From Billgrantia sulfidoxydans (GTDB lineage Bacteria; Pseudomonadota; Gammaproteobacteria; Pseudomonadales; Halomonadaceae): a stretch of 64,000 nucleotides of DNA. Position numbers and translations under genes: made by a program. The DNA is taken from contig NZ_CP053381.1 of the NCBI RefSeq assembly GCF_017868775.1, forward strand, positions 248,001 to 312,000, written 5' to 3'. Shown in pieces: positions 46,648 to 54,711 of the stretch. Each line of letters starts with the position of its first letter. Position 1 is the first letter of the stretch. A model generated the notes under the pieces. It was given only the letters and a program-made list of their open reading frames with translations. It was not told the DNA's origin and did not search any database.

Positions 46648-47167
46648 ATGAAGATTTTAGAGTTGTTGTCCCGCATCGACAATGCATTCGCTTTTGTTAT
46701 TTAAAGTTGCCGTAACGGTACTGGGCCTTTTTATTGCTTTTGCCATGGTGGTTGGCATCCTGTTTCGGGCGCTGCTTGGCATTCAAGTATTTGGCCTTGA
46801 AGAATTGGTCTTGATGGCTGCCATGTGGCTATACATGCTTGGAGCGGCCTTGGCCTCGCGTGAGAGAACACATCTCAGTGCTGATTTTTTTCAGGCCTTT
46901 TCCGACAATGAAGCCTTGCACAACACGATGAATCTTATCGCCACGACCCTGTCGTTGTTGTTGGCGGTTTTCTTCGTTCGCTGGAGCTACAGTATTTTTT
47001 CATGGGGCTTCGAAAAGGGGCAAGTAACACCTGTGTTCAGTATCCCACAATATTTTTCGCAGGCGAGCCTTCTTGTTGCGAGTGTTCTTCTGCTGCTCTA
47101 CGTACTCCGGGATTTCGTTCATGATGTCAGCAAGCTAGTCGGTAAAGCTAAAGCTGCGGCCCATTAA
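46648..47167 (+). pseudogene. dctQ: TRAP transporter small membrane subunit DctQ, apparent frameshift
   Basis: The open frame from ATG 46682 gives 161 residues with four helices (VLGLFIAFAMVVGILFRALLG, LMAAMWLYMLGAAL and so on) and the DctQ pattern GLEELVLMAAMWLYMLGAALASRERTHLSADF. However, the N-terminal cytoplasmic helix normal for DctQ is found in another frame: ATG 46648 with RBS GGGG at eight bases encodes MKILELLSRIDNAFAFVI and then meets TAA at 46702. A +1 shift at 46699-46703 joins the two into a normal ~172-residue DctQ. Either one base is inserted here (mutation or sequencing error), the ribosome shifts at ATT-TAA-A, or translation starts weakly at 46682. Transport would depend on which is true. 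Confidence 0.75.
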
Positions 47168-47213
47168 GGAATCTCGCGTAAAGAAAACCCCTTGACAATA
47201 ATCGGAGAAGCTC

Positions 47214-48512
47214 ATGGGTGCTTTGTTAGCGATAGGTGCTGTCATAGTATTAATGGTCATAGGCGTGCCGGTCGTGTTTTCGTTCGCGGCCATGACTCTC
47301 GTTCTCGCTCTAGCCTACGATGTCAATATATCATCCTTGATGACAACGGGATTCTGGTCCATCAACTCCATCATCTTACTGGCCCTCCCTTTGTTCATCA
47401 TGACAGGATATTTGATGCAGTCCGGGGGGATTGCCGCCCGTCTAATACGTTTTGTTGAGGCAATTGTCGGCTCGTCCCGTAGTGGAATGGGGACCTCCAT
47501 GGTGATGGCCTGCGGAGTGTTTGAGGCAATTTCAGGGACTGCCTCGGCTGCGGTGGCCTCGATTGGAACCATCATGATCGACCCGATGGAAAAGCATGGA
47601 TACAGCCGCCCCTATTCTACCGCCTTGGTCGGAATATCCTCACTGCTCGGCCTGTTGATTCCGCCCAGCATCACCATGATTCTGTATGCCGTGGTGACGC
47701 GGCAATCCGTTGCGGCCGTATTCCTGGCTACCATCGGTCCGGGCATTTTGCTGATCATATTCCTTTGTGTAATCAATGCTATCAGAATGCGTAACAACCC
47801 TGCTTACAGCCCAGAGCCAATCACGCTGAGTAAGCGGTTCCGCAATATCGGCAGCACCGGCTGGAAAGCCCTCCCCGCGCTGATGCTACCGGTCATCATT
47901 CTGGGCGGCATCTACGGCGGCATCTTCACCCCCACCGAGGCGGCTGCCATTGCCGTTGTCTACGCCATTCCCGTTGGCTTGTTCGTCTATCGCGACCTGG
48001 ACCTGAAGGCCTTGGCGCAGAGTTTTATCCATGCCGCCACGACGACTGGCGTCATCATGATCATTCTGCTCTTTTCCTTCGTGGCCAGTCGCATCTTCAC
48101 CTTTGAGCGCGTGCCTCAGCAACTGACCGAGCTGTTACTTGAGCTATTCCAGAACAAACTGCTGATTCTTCTCATGGTGAATATCTTCTTGATTCTGATG
48201 GGAATGATCATGGATGACGTAAGTGTCGTCGCCATCCTTAGCCCTCTGCTGCTTCCGGTCATGGAGAGTATCGGTATCCACCCGGTGCATTTTGCAGCTA
48301 TCGTGGGTACTAGCGTCGTGATTGGCTGCAATAGCCCGCCCATGGCTCCCATCCTATTCATGAGCTGCCGGATTGGCCGGGTTGGAATGTCGCAGGTCAT
48401 ACGGCCCGCCTTCAGCTTCATGCTGCTGGCTGCCTTGCCCGTGATGCTGATCACCACCTATTGGCCGGCACTCTCACTCTTCCTGCCGAAGCTGTTTGGA
48501 TACGTGAGTTAA
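47214..48512 (+). CDS. dctM: TRAP transporter large membrane subunit DctM
   Basis: A 432-residue membrane protein with about 12 helices, the ion-coupled translocation channel that works with DctP and DctQ. DctM features include MACGVFEAISGTASAAVASIGTIMIDPMEKHGYSRPYSTALVGISSLLGLLIPPSI and IYGGIFTPTEAAAIAVVYA, together with IGCNSPPMAPILF near the end. The ATG at 47214 follows CGGAGAAG. It is 46 bases after dctQ. Composition is lower in GC like dctP and dctQ. Confidence 0.93.
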   Translation: MGALLAIGAVIVLMVIGVPVVFSFAAMTLVLALAYDVNISSLMTTGFWSINSIILLALPLFIMTGYLMQSGGIAARLIRFVEAIVGSSRSGMGTSMVMACGVFEAISGTASAAVASIGTIMIDPMEKHGYSRPYSTALVGISSLLGLLIPPSITMILYAVVTRQSVAAVFLATIGPGILLIIFLCVINAIRMRNNPAYSPEPITLSKRFRNIGSTGWKALPALMLPVIILGGIYGGIFTPTEAAAIAVVYAIPVGLFVYRDLDLKALAQSFIHAATTTGVIMIILLFSFVASRIFTFERVPQQLTELLLELFQNKLLILLMVNIFLILMGMIMDDVSVVAILSPLLLPVMESIGIHPVHFAAIVGTSVVIGCNSPPMAPILFMSCRIGRVGMSQVIRPAFSFMLLAALPVMLITTYWPALSLFLPKLFGYVS

Positions 48513-48560
48513 TCGGTTCCTGTGGGTATGTCAGTATTTATTTCGTGCCTTTGAGTTGCA

Positions 48561-48596
48561 CCCCGCATGTTGGGATCTTGTACCCAACGTTCGGGG
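48561..48596 (+). terminator. Nested stem-loop after dctM
   Basis: Outer stem CCCCG (48561-48565)/CGGGG (48592-48596) and inner stem GTTGGG (48569-48574)/CCCAAC (48583-48588). It lies between dctM and the next reading frame. No T-run; role uncertain. Confidence 0.4.
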
Positions 48597-48694
48597 CGCT
48601 TCATACTGTGAGCCGTCCAGGAGTTGGAATTAAACTCACCGTCCGGAGGCGGTTCCGAAAAGCCGACATTTAAGAACACGTGAGGTATCTTTCC

Positions 48695-49690
48695 TTGAGC
48701 CAGCAAACACTTTCCACCCATGATGCCGAGGCGTTGGCCGAGCAGGCCTGTCTCGCTGTCGGCGCCAACCCGGCTACCGCAATCTCCTTGGCGAAGGCGA
48801 CAGTTTCAGCGGCGCTTTTCGGACATCCAGGTGTCGGCTTTCCACATCTGCTGGATTACCTTTCCGGTTTTCGTGAAGGACGCATTAACAAGGAAGCGGA
48901 GCCGAAGATTAATTCACCCCTGGCTGCCATCATTCATTCGGATGCGAATGGAGGTATTGCACAACTCGGCTTCGATTTGGCCATGCCGTCGCTTGTCGAG
49001 AACACCAGGAAGCTGGGCGTTACGATTTTCACTCAAGGCAACAGCTATACCACCGGTGAATTGGGCTACTATGTTCGCCGCCTTGCCCTGGAGGGGGTGA
49101 TCGCTCTTGCCGTGTCCAACAGTCCGGCCGTGGTGGTGGGCTCCCCCAGTGGCAAAGTCGTTTTCGGTACCAACCCGATGGCGTTTGCTGCCCCCTTGGC
49201 CGATGTTAACGCACCGCTGGTCATTGACCAGGCATCCAGTGCAACGGCCTTCGTCAACCTGGTAAAAGCGGCTGAAGAGGGGCGAAAGATTCCCGAAGGC
49301 TGGGCGATCGACGAGACAGGCAATGTAACCACCGATGCAGCAGCCGGACTGCGCGGCGCACTCTTGGCATTTGGCGGTACGAAAGGTGCCAACGTGGCGC
49401 TGATGGTCGAGTGTCTTGCTGCTGGATTATCCGGTGCCTCATGGTCACTCGACATGCCGGATTTCCAGAATGGGGATCAGGTGATTGACGCGGGATTAAC
49501 GATTATTACCATTCAACCCACCGCTATTGATGGCCGCTTTTCCACCCGCCTGACCCAACATCTTGATCGAATCGCCGAACGTGGCGGTACCTACGCGCCC
49601 AACCGCCGCCCAGTACGAAGTAGTAGTTCGGAAGAGGGGCGCATTAATATCGACGCGGTAGTGCTTGAGAAAATCCGCCGCTTCTTGTAA
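48695..49690 (+). CDS. Ldh/YlbC-family imino-acid or 2-oxoacid reductase
   Basis: A ~331-residue member of the malate/L-lactate dehydrogenase-like family, which includes delta1-pyrroline-2-carboxylate/delta1-piperideine-2-carboxylate reductases. Family features are LFGHPGVGFPHLLDYL (H and substrate loop), GVTIFTQGNSYTTGELGYYVRRLA, VFGTNPMAFAAP and ALLAFGGTKGANVALMVE. In a 3-hydroxyproline pathway such a reductase makes L-proline from the pyrroline. The TTG at 48695 is preferred because GAGGT precedes it at eight bases; a GTG at 48680 is possible but lacks an RBS. It is convergent with the racemase-family gene. Confidence 0.85.
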   Translation: MSQQTLSTHDAEALAEQACLAVGANPATAISLAKATVSAALFGHPGVGFPHLLDYLSGFREGRINKEAEPKINSPLAAIIHSDANGGIAQLGFDLAMPSLVENTRKLGVTIFTQGNSYTTGELGYYVRRLALEGVIALAVSNSPAVVVGSPSGKVVFGTNPMAFAAPLADVNAPLVIDQASSATAFVNLVKAAEEGRKIPEGWAIDETGNVTTDAAAGLRGALLAFGGTKGANVALMVECLAAGLSGASWSLDMPDFQNGDQVIDAGLTIITIQPTAIDGRFSTRLTQHLDRIAERGGTYAPNRRPVRSSSSEEGRINIDAVVLEKIRRFL

Positions 49691-49697
49691 GCGGCGG
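49675..49697. terminator. Hairpin spanning the Ldh-family stop codon
   Basis: Perfect 9-bp stem CCGCCGCTT (49675-49683) and AAGCGGCGG (49689-49697) with a CTTGT loop, located over the stop codon between two convergent genes. Likely a bidirectional end signal. Confidence 0.6.
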
Positions 49698-49722
49698 TTG
49701 GGTAGGCGACGGCTTCTTTCAC

Positions 49723-50775
49723 TTAGGCCCAGATGTCCTGCACACAGAACCCTTCTGTGAAAGGGTCGTCGTTGTCCAGCACGTACGTATTCATACCGTA
49801 AATCCAGCTCGTTCCTGAAATGGTAGGAATGACCGCTTTTCGCGCGCCAATTTCCGTTTCCTCGACCAGCCTACCTGTAAATACATTGCCCAGGATTCCC
49901 TGGTGGCGAAAATCTTGATTCAACGGTAGCTCGCCCTTGGCATGAAGGACTGCCATTTTTGCGCATGTTCCCGTCCCGCACGGGCAGCGGTCGATGGCAC
50001 CTGTCCAGGTGCTGGGCTTATCCCAATCGAAATCACCAGACGCCACTGTCACGACATTCTTCCAGTCTGCGTCTGGACTACTTGCCGGCCCGGAAAGCTG
50101 CGAGATCGTGATGCCTATCCCTGGATAATCGGGATGTTCGACGGGCAATTGTTCAATGGCTGCCTGCCTGATCATGGCCGAAACCCGTGTGATTTCCGCG
50201 CCATGCTCGGGGGTAAGTTCGATCCAGGGGAACTGGCGGACATCGGCAATGACATAGAACATACCTCCCCACCCTACGTCTACTGTTACCTTGCCCAGAT
50301 GGGGAACGTCTATTTCCGTGTCCAGATAGGCGGCAAAAGCAGGAACATTCCTGAAAGTAACGCTCTTTACCTTTCCATCCTTGCACTCTGCCCGGATGCG
50401 AATGAGCCCCGCCGGTGCCTCGAGAACGAGTTCCGTAACGGGCTCCTGCATCGGTAACATCCCCATCTCGAGCAGTACCGTTGCCACGGAAATAGTGTTG
50501 CCACCAGACATGACCGGATATTCGATCTGCTCCATGATGACGTAGCCAGCATCGGCTTCGGGATGGCATGGGGGCACAAGGACATTGCAGCAGAGAGGTG
50601 GGTAACCACGGGGCTCGCGAAGCATTAACTTGCGCAGTTGGTCGTCATTTTCCCGCAACCATACCATTTTTTCATGCACCGTCTTGCCGGGTATGTTGGG
50701 AATGCCGCCAGTGACGACGCGCATAGGTTCGCCTGCATGCGTATCTATGGCGTGTATGGTTCTCTTGAATGACAT
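49723..50775 (-). CDS. Proline racemase superfamily protein (hydroxyproline epimerase or dehydratase)
   Basis: A 350-residue member of the proline racemase family. The two catalytic positions are Ser90 in VMSGGNTIS and Cys266 in DRCPCGTGTCA. Racemases and 4-hydroxyproline epimerases normally have Cys at both; a Thr or Ser at the first is found in trans-3-hydroxyproline dehydratases and some epimerases. The Ser/Cys pair and the GGN (rather than GHN/GHG) loop leave the reaction open. Context (Ldh-family reductase beside it, lyase, oxidase and aldehyde dehydrogenase nearby) supports a hydroxyproline substrate. It is transcribed alone; the demethylase ends 96 bases upstream of its ATG on the same strand. 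Confidence 0.87.
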   Translation of the reverse strand: MSFKRTIHAIDTHAGEPMRVVTGGIPNIPGKTVHEKMVWLRENDDQLRKLMLREPRGYPPLCCNVLVPPCHPEADAGYVIMEQIEYPVMSGGNTISVATVLLEMGMLPMQEPVTELVLEAPAGLIRIRAECKDGKVKSVTFRNVPAFAAYLDTEIDVPHLGKVTVDVGWGGMFYVIADVRQFPWIELTPEHGAEITRVSAMIRQAAIEQLPVEHPDYPGIGITISQLSGPASSPDADWKNVVTVASGDFDWDKPSTWTGAIDRCPCGTGTCAKMAVLHAKGELPLNQDFRHQGILGNVFTGRLVEETEIGARKAVIPTISGTSWIYGMNTYVLDNDDPFTEGFCVQDIWA

Positions 50776-50871
50776 TTTCTGCCCCCTTTGGAACTTGTCG
50801 GTAGTGGTCTGCGCTTGTAATTAAGCAGACCAGCTGTTGAGCCTATATAGCTATTTTCCAGCCTTTTCGCA

Positions 50872-52923
50872 TCACAGATCCTTCACCAGCCGCAAGGCGT
50901 CGTAGATCGCCGCATGGGTGTTGCGGGACGACACCGCATCGCCGATCCGGAACAGCTGGAAACCTTCGCCCGAATTTCGGATGACGGCCTGGGGCCGGCC
51001 GACGATCAGGTCCTCGTAGTTCACCTCGCCACCGTTACTCGAGTGCGGCTTGAGCTCGAAATAGACGTCGGCCATCGGCGTGATGCCATAGTTGACTACC
51101 ACCTGGTCGATACGCCGCTCGTAGTTCAGGTCCTGCTTGCCGGGGGGTACGTAGTCGCTGGTGATCCTGGCAAGCAGTTCACTGCCGTCGCGCTCCACGG
51201 ATTTCAGCCGGTAAGTGGGCGTGAAGGTGACGTTAGGCCGCTGCAGGGCGCGCATGTACGGCACCAGGTTCATGGCCATGATTTCTGCCGAGAAGGTGCG
51301 ATCCGGTGTCATGATCTCGAGTTCGGCGCCGGTGGCGGCAATGATCTCCGCGGCCTGCATGGCGGCATGATCGCCGGCATCGTCGAAAAGGAGTACCCGG
51401 CTGCCCGGCGCCACGTGGCCCGACAGGATATCCCAGGTGTTGACCACCAGGTCGTGTCCGACAGTGGGCTGGTCTTCCATGGGGTAGCCGCCGGTGGCCA
51501 CGATCACCACGTCCGGCTTTTCGGCGAGCACGTCCTCGACCTCGGCCCAGACGTTGTAGCGGATCTCGACGCCGAGCGCCTCACAGCGCTCCAGGCGCCA
51601 GTCGATGATGCCCATCATCTCGCGGCGACGCTCACTCTGTGCCGTGAGGCGCACCTGTCCGCCGGCATCGCTGGCGGCCTCCAGCACCACCACCTCATGG
51701 CCCCGCTCGCCGGCAACGCGGGCAGCTTCCAGCCCTGCGGGGCCAGCACCGATGATCACCACCCGGCGCTTGTTCGCTGCCTTGGGGATGGTGTGGGGCA
51801 TGGTGGTCTCGCGCCCGGTGGCGGCGTTGTGAATGCAGTAGGCGGCGCCGCCCTGGTAGATACGGTCGAGACAGTAGTTAGCGCCGACGCAGGGGCGGAT
51901 CTCCTCCTCGCGGCCCTCGACGATCTTGCGCACGATGTGCGGATCGGCCATGTGGGCGCGGGTCATGCCGACCATGTCGACCTTGCCCGAGGCGATGGCA
52001 TGGCGGGCGGTGGCGACGTCCTGGATCTTGGCGCCATGAAAGGTGGGGAAATCGATCTCGCGACGGATCTCCCCGGCGAAGTCGAGGTGCGGGGCGCTGG
52101 GCATGCCCTGGATGGGGATGACGTCGGTGAGTCCCGGGTCGGTGTCGATATGCCCACGCACCACGTTGAGGAAATCGACCAGGCCGCTGTCCTTCAGACG
52201 CTGCGAGATCGCCATGCCGTCGCTGGCCGTCAGCCCCCCCGGCAGCATCTCGTCGCCGGTATAGCGCATGCCGACGATGAATTCCTCACCGACCCGCTGG
52301 CGAATGGCTCGCAGCACGTCGAAGGTGAAGCGCAGGCGGTTGTCGAGATCGCCCCCGTAGGGCTCATCGAGGGTATTGGTCAGCGGTGACCAGAACTGGT
52401 CCATCAGGTGGCCATAGGCCATCAGCTCGATGCCGTCGAGGCCGGCGGCGTGCATGCGCTCGGCGGCGTCGGCGTAATCGCGGATCAGGCGCTCGATATC
52501 CCACTCCTCGACCTGCTTGGGGTAGGCGCGGTGGGACGCTTCGCGACGATGAGAGGGGGATACCGCCGGCAGCCAATCGCCCTTGTCCCAACGGGTGCGC
52601 CGGCCCAGGTGAGTCAGCTGGATCATCACCGCCGTGCCATGCTCATGGCAGGCGTCGGTGAGTTCCTTCATCCACGGCACCACCTCATCCTTGTAGGCCA
52701 GGATGTTATTGAACACCGGCGGGCTGTCCTTGGCCACCGCCGCGGACCCGGCGGTCATGGTCAGGCCCAGCCCGGCCTTGGCCCGCTCGACGTGATAGGC
52801 GCGGTAGAGTGCCTTGGGCATCCCGTCTTCAGGATAGGCCGGCTCGTGCGAGGTCATCATGATCCGGTTCTTCAGGGTGAGATGCTTGAGCTGGAAGGGC
52901 TGAAGCAGCGGGTCGTTGGCCAT
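50872..52923 (-). CDS. FMN/Fe-S N-methyl amino acid demethylase (DgcA/Stc2/TMADH-like)
   Basis: A 683-residue OYE-type flavoprotein: TIM barrel with FMN (residues ~1-340; KNRIMMTSHEPAYPEDG, GIELMAYGHLMDQF), an iron-sulfur segment, and a C-terminal nucleotide-binding half (VVIIGAGPAGLEAARVAGERG). It resembles dimethylglycine demethylase DgcA and N-methylproline demethylase Stc2, and trimethylamine dehydrogenase. The Fe-S segment has C345, C351 and C363, but alanine at position 348 where TMADH has its second cysteine. Electrons would pass to the ETF encoded at 53948-55638. The ATG at 52923 follows GGAG; longer starts have no RBS. The TGTACA operator lies 47-83 bases upstream. Confidence 0.88.
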   Translation of the reverse strand: MANDPLLQPFQLKHLTLKNRIMMTSHEPAYPEDGMPKALYRAYHVERAKAGLGLTMTAGSAAVAKDSPPVFNNILAYKDEVVPWMKELTDACHEHGTAVMIQLTHLGRRTRWDKGDWLPAVSPSHRREASHRAYPKQVEEWDIERLIRDYADAAERMHAAGLDGIELMAYGHLMDQFWSPLTNTLDEPYGGDLDNRLRFTFDVLRAIRQRVGEEFIVGMRYTGDEMLPGGLTASDGMAISQRLKDSGLVDFLNVVRGHIDTDPGLTDVIPIQGMPSAPHLDFAGEIRREIDFPTFHGAKIQDVATARHAIASGKVDMVGMTRAHMADPHIVRKIVEGREEEIRPCVGANYCLDRIYQGGAAYCIHNAATGRETTMPHTIPKAANKRRVVIIGAGPAGLEAARVAGERGHEVVVLEAASDAGGQVRLTAQSERRREMMGIIDWRLERCEALGVEIRYNVWAEVEDVLAEKPDVVIVATGGYPMEDQPTVGHDLVVNTWDILSGHVAPGSRVLLFDDAGDHAAMQAAEIIAATGAELEIMTPDRTFSAEIMAMNLVPYMRALQRPNVTFTPTYRLKSVERDGSELLARITSDYVPPGKQDLNYERRIDQVVVNYGITPMADVYFELKPHSSNGGEVNYEDLIVGRPQAVIRNSGEGFQLFRIGDAVSSRNTHAAIYDALRLVKDL

Positions 52924-52969
52924 GATCGGGTCTCCGTCTTGTTGTGTGCTTGACATTGTCAGCCGTGGA

Positions 52970-53006
52970 TGTACACACTCGTCATCCGAATGTACAGCAG
53001 TGTACA
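52970..53006. promoter_or_regulatory. TGTACA operator triplet between demethylase and proC
   Basis: TGTACA occurs at 52970-52975, 52991-52996 and 53001-53006. The first two have centres 21 bp apart and form TGTACAC-N12-AATGTACA, the same pattern as in front of the TetR gene at 40246-40272; the third adds a half-site one helical turn further. The site lies in the divergent promoter region and could control both genes. Confidence 0.7.
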
Positions 53007-53100
53007 TGAATAGAAAAGACCCTGAGCGTGTTAGCTCATCATGAAGCGACAAGAAACGCCTGGGGGCGGGATGTAGGCCTATACAAATGGAGGTGAAACC

Positions 53101-53895
53101 ATGTCGCTTGATGCGGTGATCGGGATCATCGGCGGGCAGGGTTGGATGGGGCGTGCTCTCGGCATCGCTCTGCTGGAGCGGAATGTCGTATCTCCGGATC
53201 GACTGGTGGTTTCCTCGCGCACCGGCCAGGGAGAGGTTTACCGCGACTGGCCCGAGGTGCGTTGCGTCAAGACCAACCGTGAGCTGGTCGCCCTGGCGGA
53301 CGTCATCGTGCTTTCCGTACGCCCGCAGGATCTTGCCGGCCTGGACATTGAGGTAAGCGGCAAGCTGGTCGTCTCGCTGCTGGCGATGGCCTCCTTGCAG
53401 GCAATTTCCCGCCAGATGGGCAGCAGTCGGGTAGTGCGTGCCATGCCGAATGCTGCGGCGGAGATCCGTCGGGCCTACTTTCCCTGGTTTGCTTCACCGC
53501 AGGTCTCCGATGACGACAAGCGGCTCGTCCAGGCGCTGTTGGCGAGCTGTGGCACGGCGCGCGAGCTTTCCAGCGAGGGCGATCTCGATTACCTGACGGC
53601 CTTGAGCGGTGCCGGGCCGGCGTATCCCGCCTTGTTGGCCCAATCGATGCTAGAGCATGCCAGGAGCGCGGGGCTCTCCGACGAGATCGCCCGCGAGGCC
53701 GTCATGCAGACCCTGGTGGGTGGCAGCCTGCTGCTGGAGAAGTTGGATACCGACCCCGGCGACATGGTGGAGCGGCTGATTGCCTATGACGGCACCACGG
53801 CCAAGGGGCTGAGAACGATGCTGGATGAGGGCATCGGCCAGGCAATTCATCGTGGCCTCGATGCGGCGCATCGCGCCGCGGCAGGTTCACGATAG
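53101..53895 (+). CDS. Pyrroline-5-carboxylate reductase family protein (ProC paralogue)
   Basis: A 264-residue NAD(P)H-dependent imine reductase of the ProC family. The Rossmann motif is GIIGGQGWMGRALGIAL, instead of the usual GGGNMA, followed by VLSVRPQDL and VVRAMPNAAAEI; the C-terminal dimer domain has LTALSGAGPAYPALLAQSM and YDGTTAKGLRTMLDEGI, where classical ProC reads SPGGTT. These changes suggest a specialised reductase, perhaps for an N-methyl or hydroxylated pyrroline, rather than the housekeeping proline enzyme. It shares a divergent promoter with the demethylase. RBS GGAGG precedes the ATG. EtfB begins 52 bases downstream. Confidence 0.85.
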   Translation: MSLDAVIGIIGGQGWMGRALGIALLERNVVSPDRLVVSSRTGQGEVYRDWPEVRCVKTNRELVALADVIVLSVRPQDLAGLDIEVSGKLVVSLLAMASLQAISRQMGSSRVVRAMPNAAAEIRRAYFPWFASPQVSDDDKRLVQALLASCGTARELSSEGDLDYLTALSGAGPAYPALLAQSMLEHARSAGLSDEIAREAVMQTLVGGSLLLEKLDTDPGDMVERLIAYDGTTAKGLRTMLDEGIGQAIHRGLDAAHRAAAGSR

Positions 53896-53947
53896 GCTTC
53901 GGCACCCGAAAAGAAAATAACCGATCAAGAGTCTGGGAGAGTATGCA

Positions 53948-54697
53948 ATGAAGATCCTCGTCGCGGTCAAACGCGTCATCGACTACAACGTCAAGATCCG
54001 CGTCAAGCCGGATCACTCCGACGTCGACCTCACCAACGTCAAGATGGCCATGAACCCCTTCTGCGAGATCGCCGTGGAAGAGGCGGTGCGGCTGAAGGAG
54101 CGAGGGGTCGCCACCGAGGTGGTCGCCGTGACCGTCGGCCCCAAGGCCGCCCAGGAGCAGCTGCGCACCGCGCTGGCGCTGGGTGCCGACCGCGCCGTGC
54201 ATGTCGAGACCGAAGAGCGCGTCGAGTCGCTGGCCGCGGCCAAGCTGCTGGCCAAGGTGGTGGAAGAGGAGCAGCCCGGTCTCGTCATTCTCGGCAAGCA
54301 GGCCATCGACACCGACAACAACCAGACCGGGCAGATGCTTGCCGCCCTGGCCGGCCTGCCCCAGGGCACCTTCGCCTCGGAAGTGAAGGTCGAGAACGAC
54401 AAGGTCCAGGTCACGCGTGAGGTCGACGGCGGCCTGCAGACCGTCGAGCTGACCCTGCCGGCGGTGATCACCACCGACCTGCGCCTCAACGAGCCGCGCT
54501 ACGCCAAGCTGCCCGACATCATGAAGGCCAAGAAGAAGCCGCTCGACGTCAAGTCGCCGGCGGACCTCGGCGTCGAGGTGACAAGCCGGCTGACGCTGGA
54601 GAAGGTCGAGTCACCGGCCGAGCGCAAGGGCGGCATCAAGGTGGGCTCCGTCGACGAGCTCGTGGACAAACTCAAGAACGAAGCCAAAGTGCTTTGA
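53948..54697 (+). CDS. etfB: Electron transfer flavoprotein beta subunit
   Basis: A 249-residue ETF beta chain. The N-terminus [22 protein letters not shown] and the AMP-binding [22 protein letters not shown] are standard, as is the recognition-loop segment [27 protein letters not shown] that docks on dehydrogenases. With EtfA it accepts electrons from flavin dehydrogenases and passes them to ETF-quinone oxidoreductase. Next to the demethylase it probably serves that enzyme, though it could be the general ETF of the cell. EtfA starts 14 bases after the etfB stop. Confidence 0.96.
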   Translation: MKILVAVKRVIDYNVKIRVKPDHSDVDLTNVKMAMNPFCEIAVEEAVRLKERGVATEVVAVTVGPKAAQEQLRTALALGADRAVHVETEERVESLAAAKLLAKVVEEEQPGLVILGKQAIDTDNNQTGQMLAALAGLPQGTFASEVKVENDKVQVTREVDGGLQTVELTLPAVITTDLRLNEPRYAKLPDIMKAKKKPLDVKSPADLGVEVTSRLTLEKVESPAERKGGIKVGSVDELVDKLKNEAKVL

Positions 54698-54711
54698 GGG
54701 GAGCCGATTTC

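Noticed and set aside
50776..50871. Terminator between racemase-family gene and demethylase
   Set aside because: No stable stem followed by Ts could be drawn in this 96-bp gap; it more likely holds the racemase-gene promoter.
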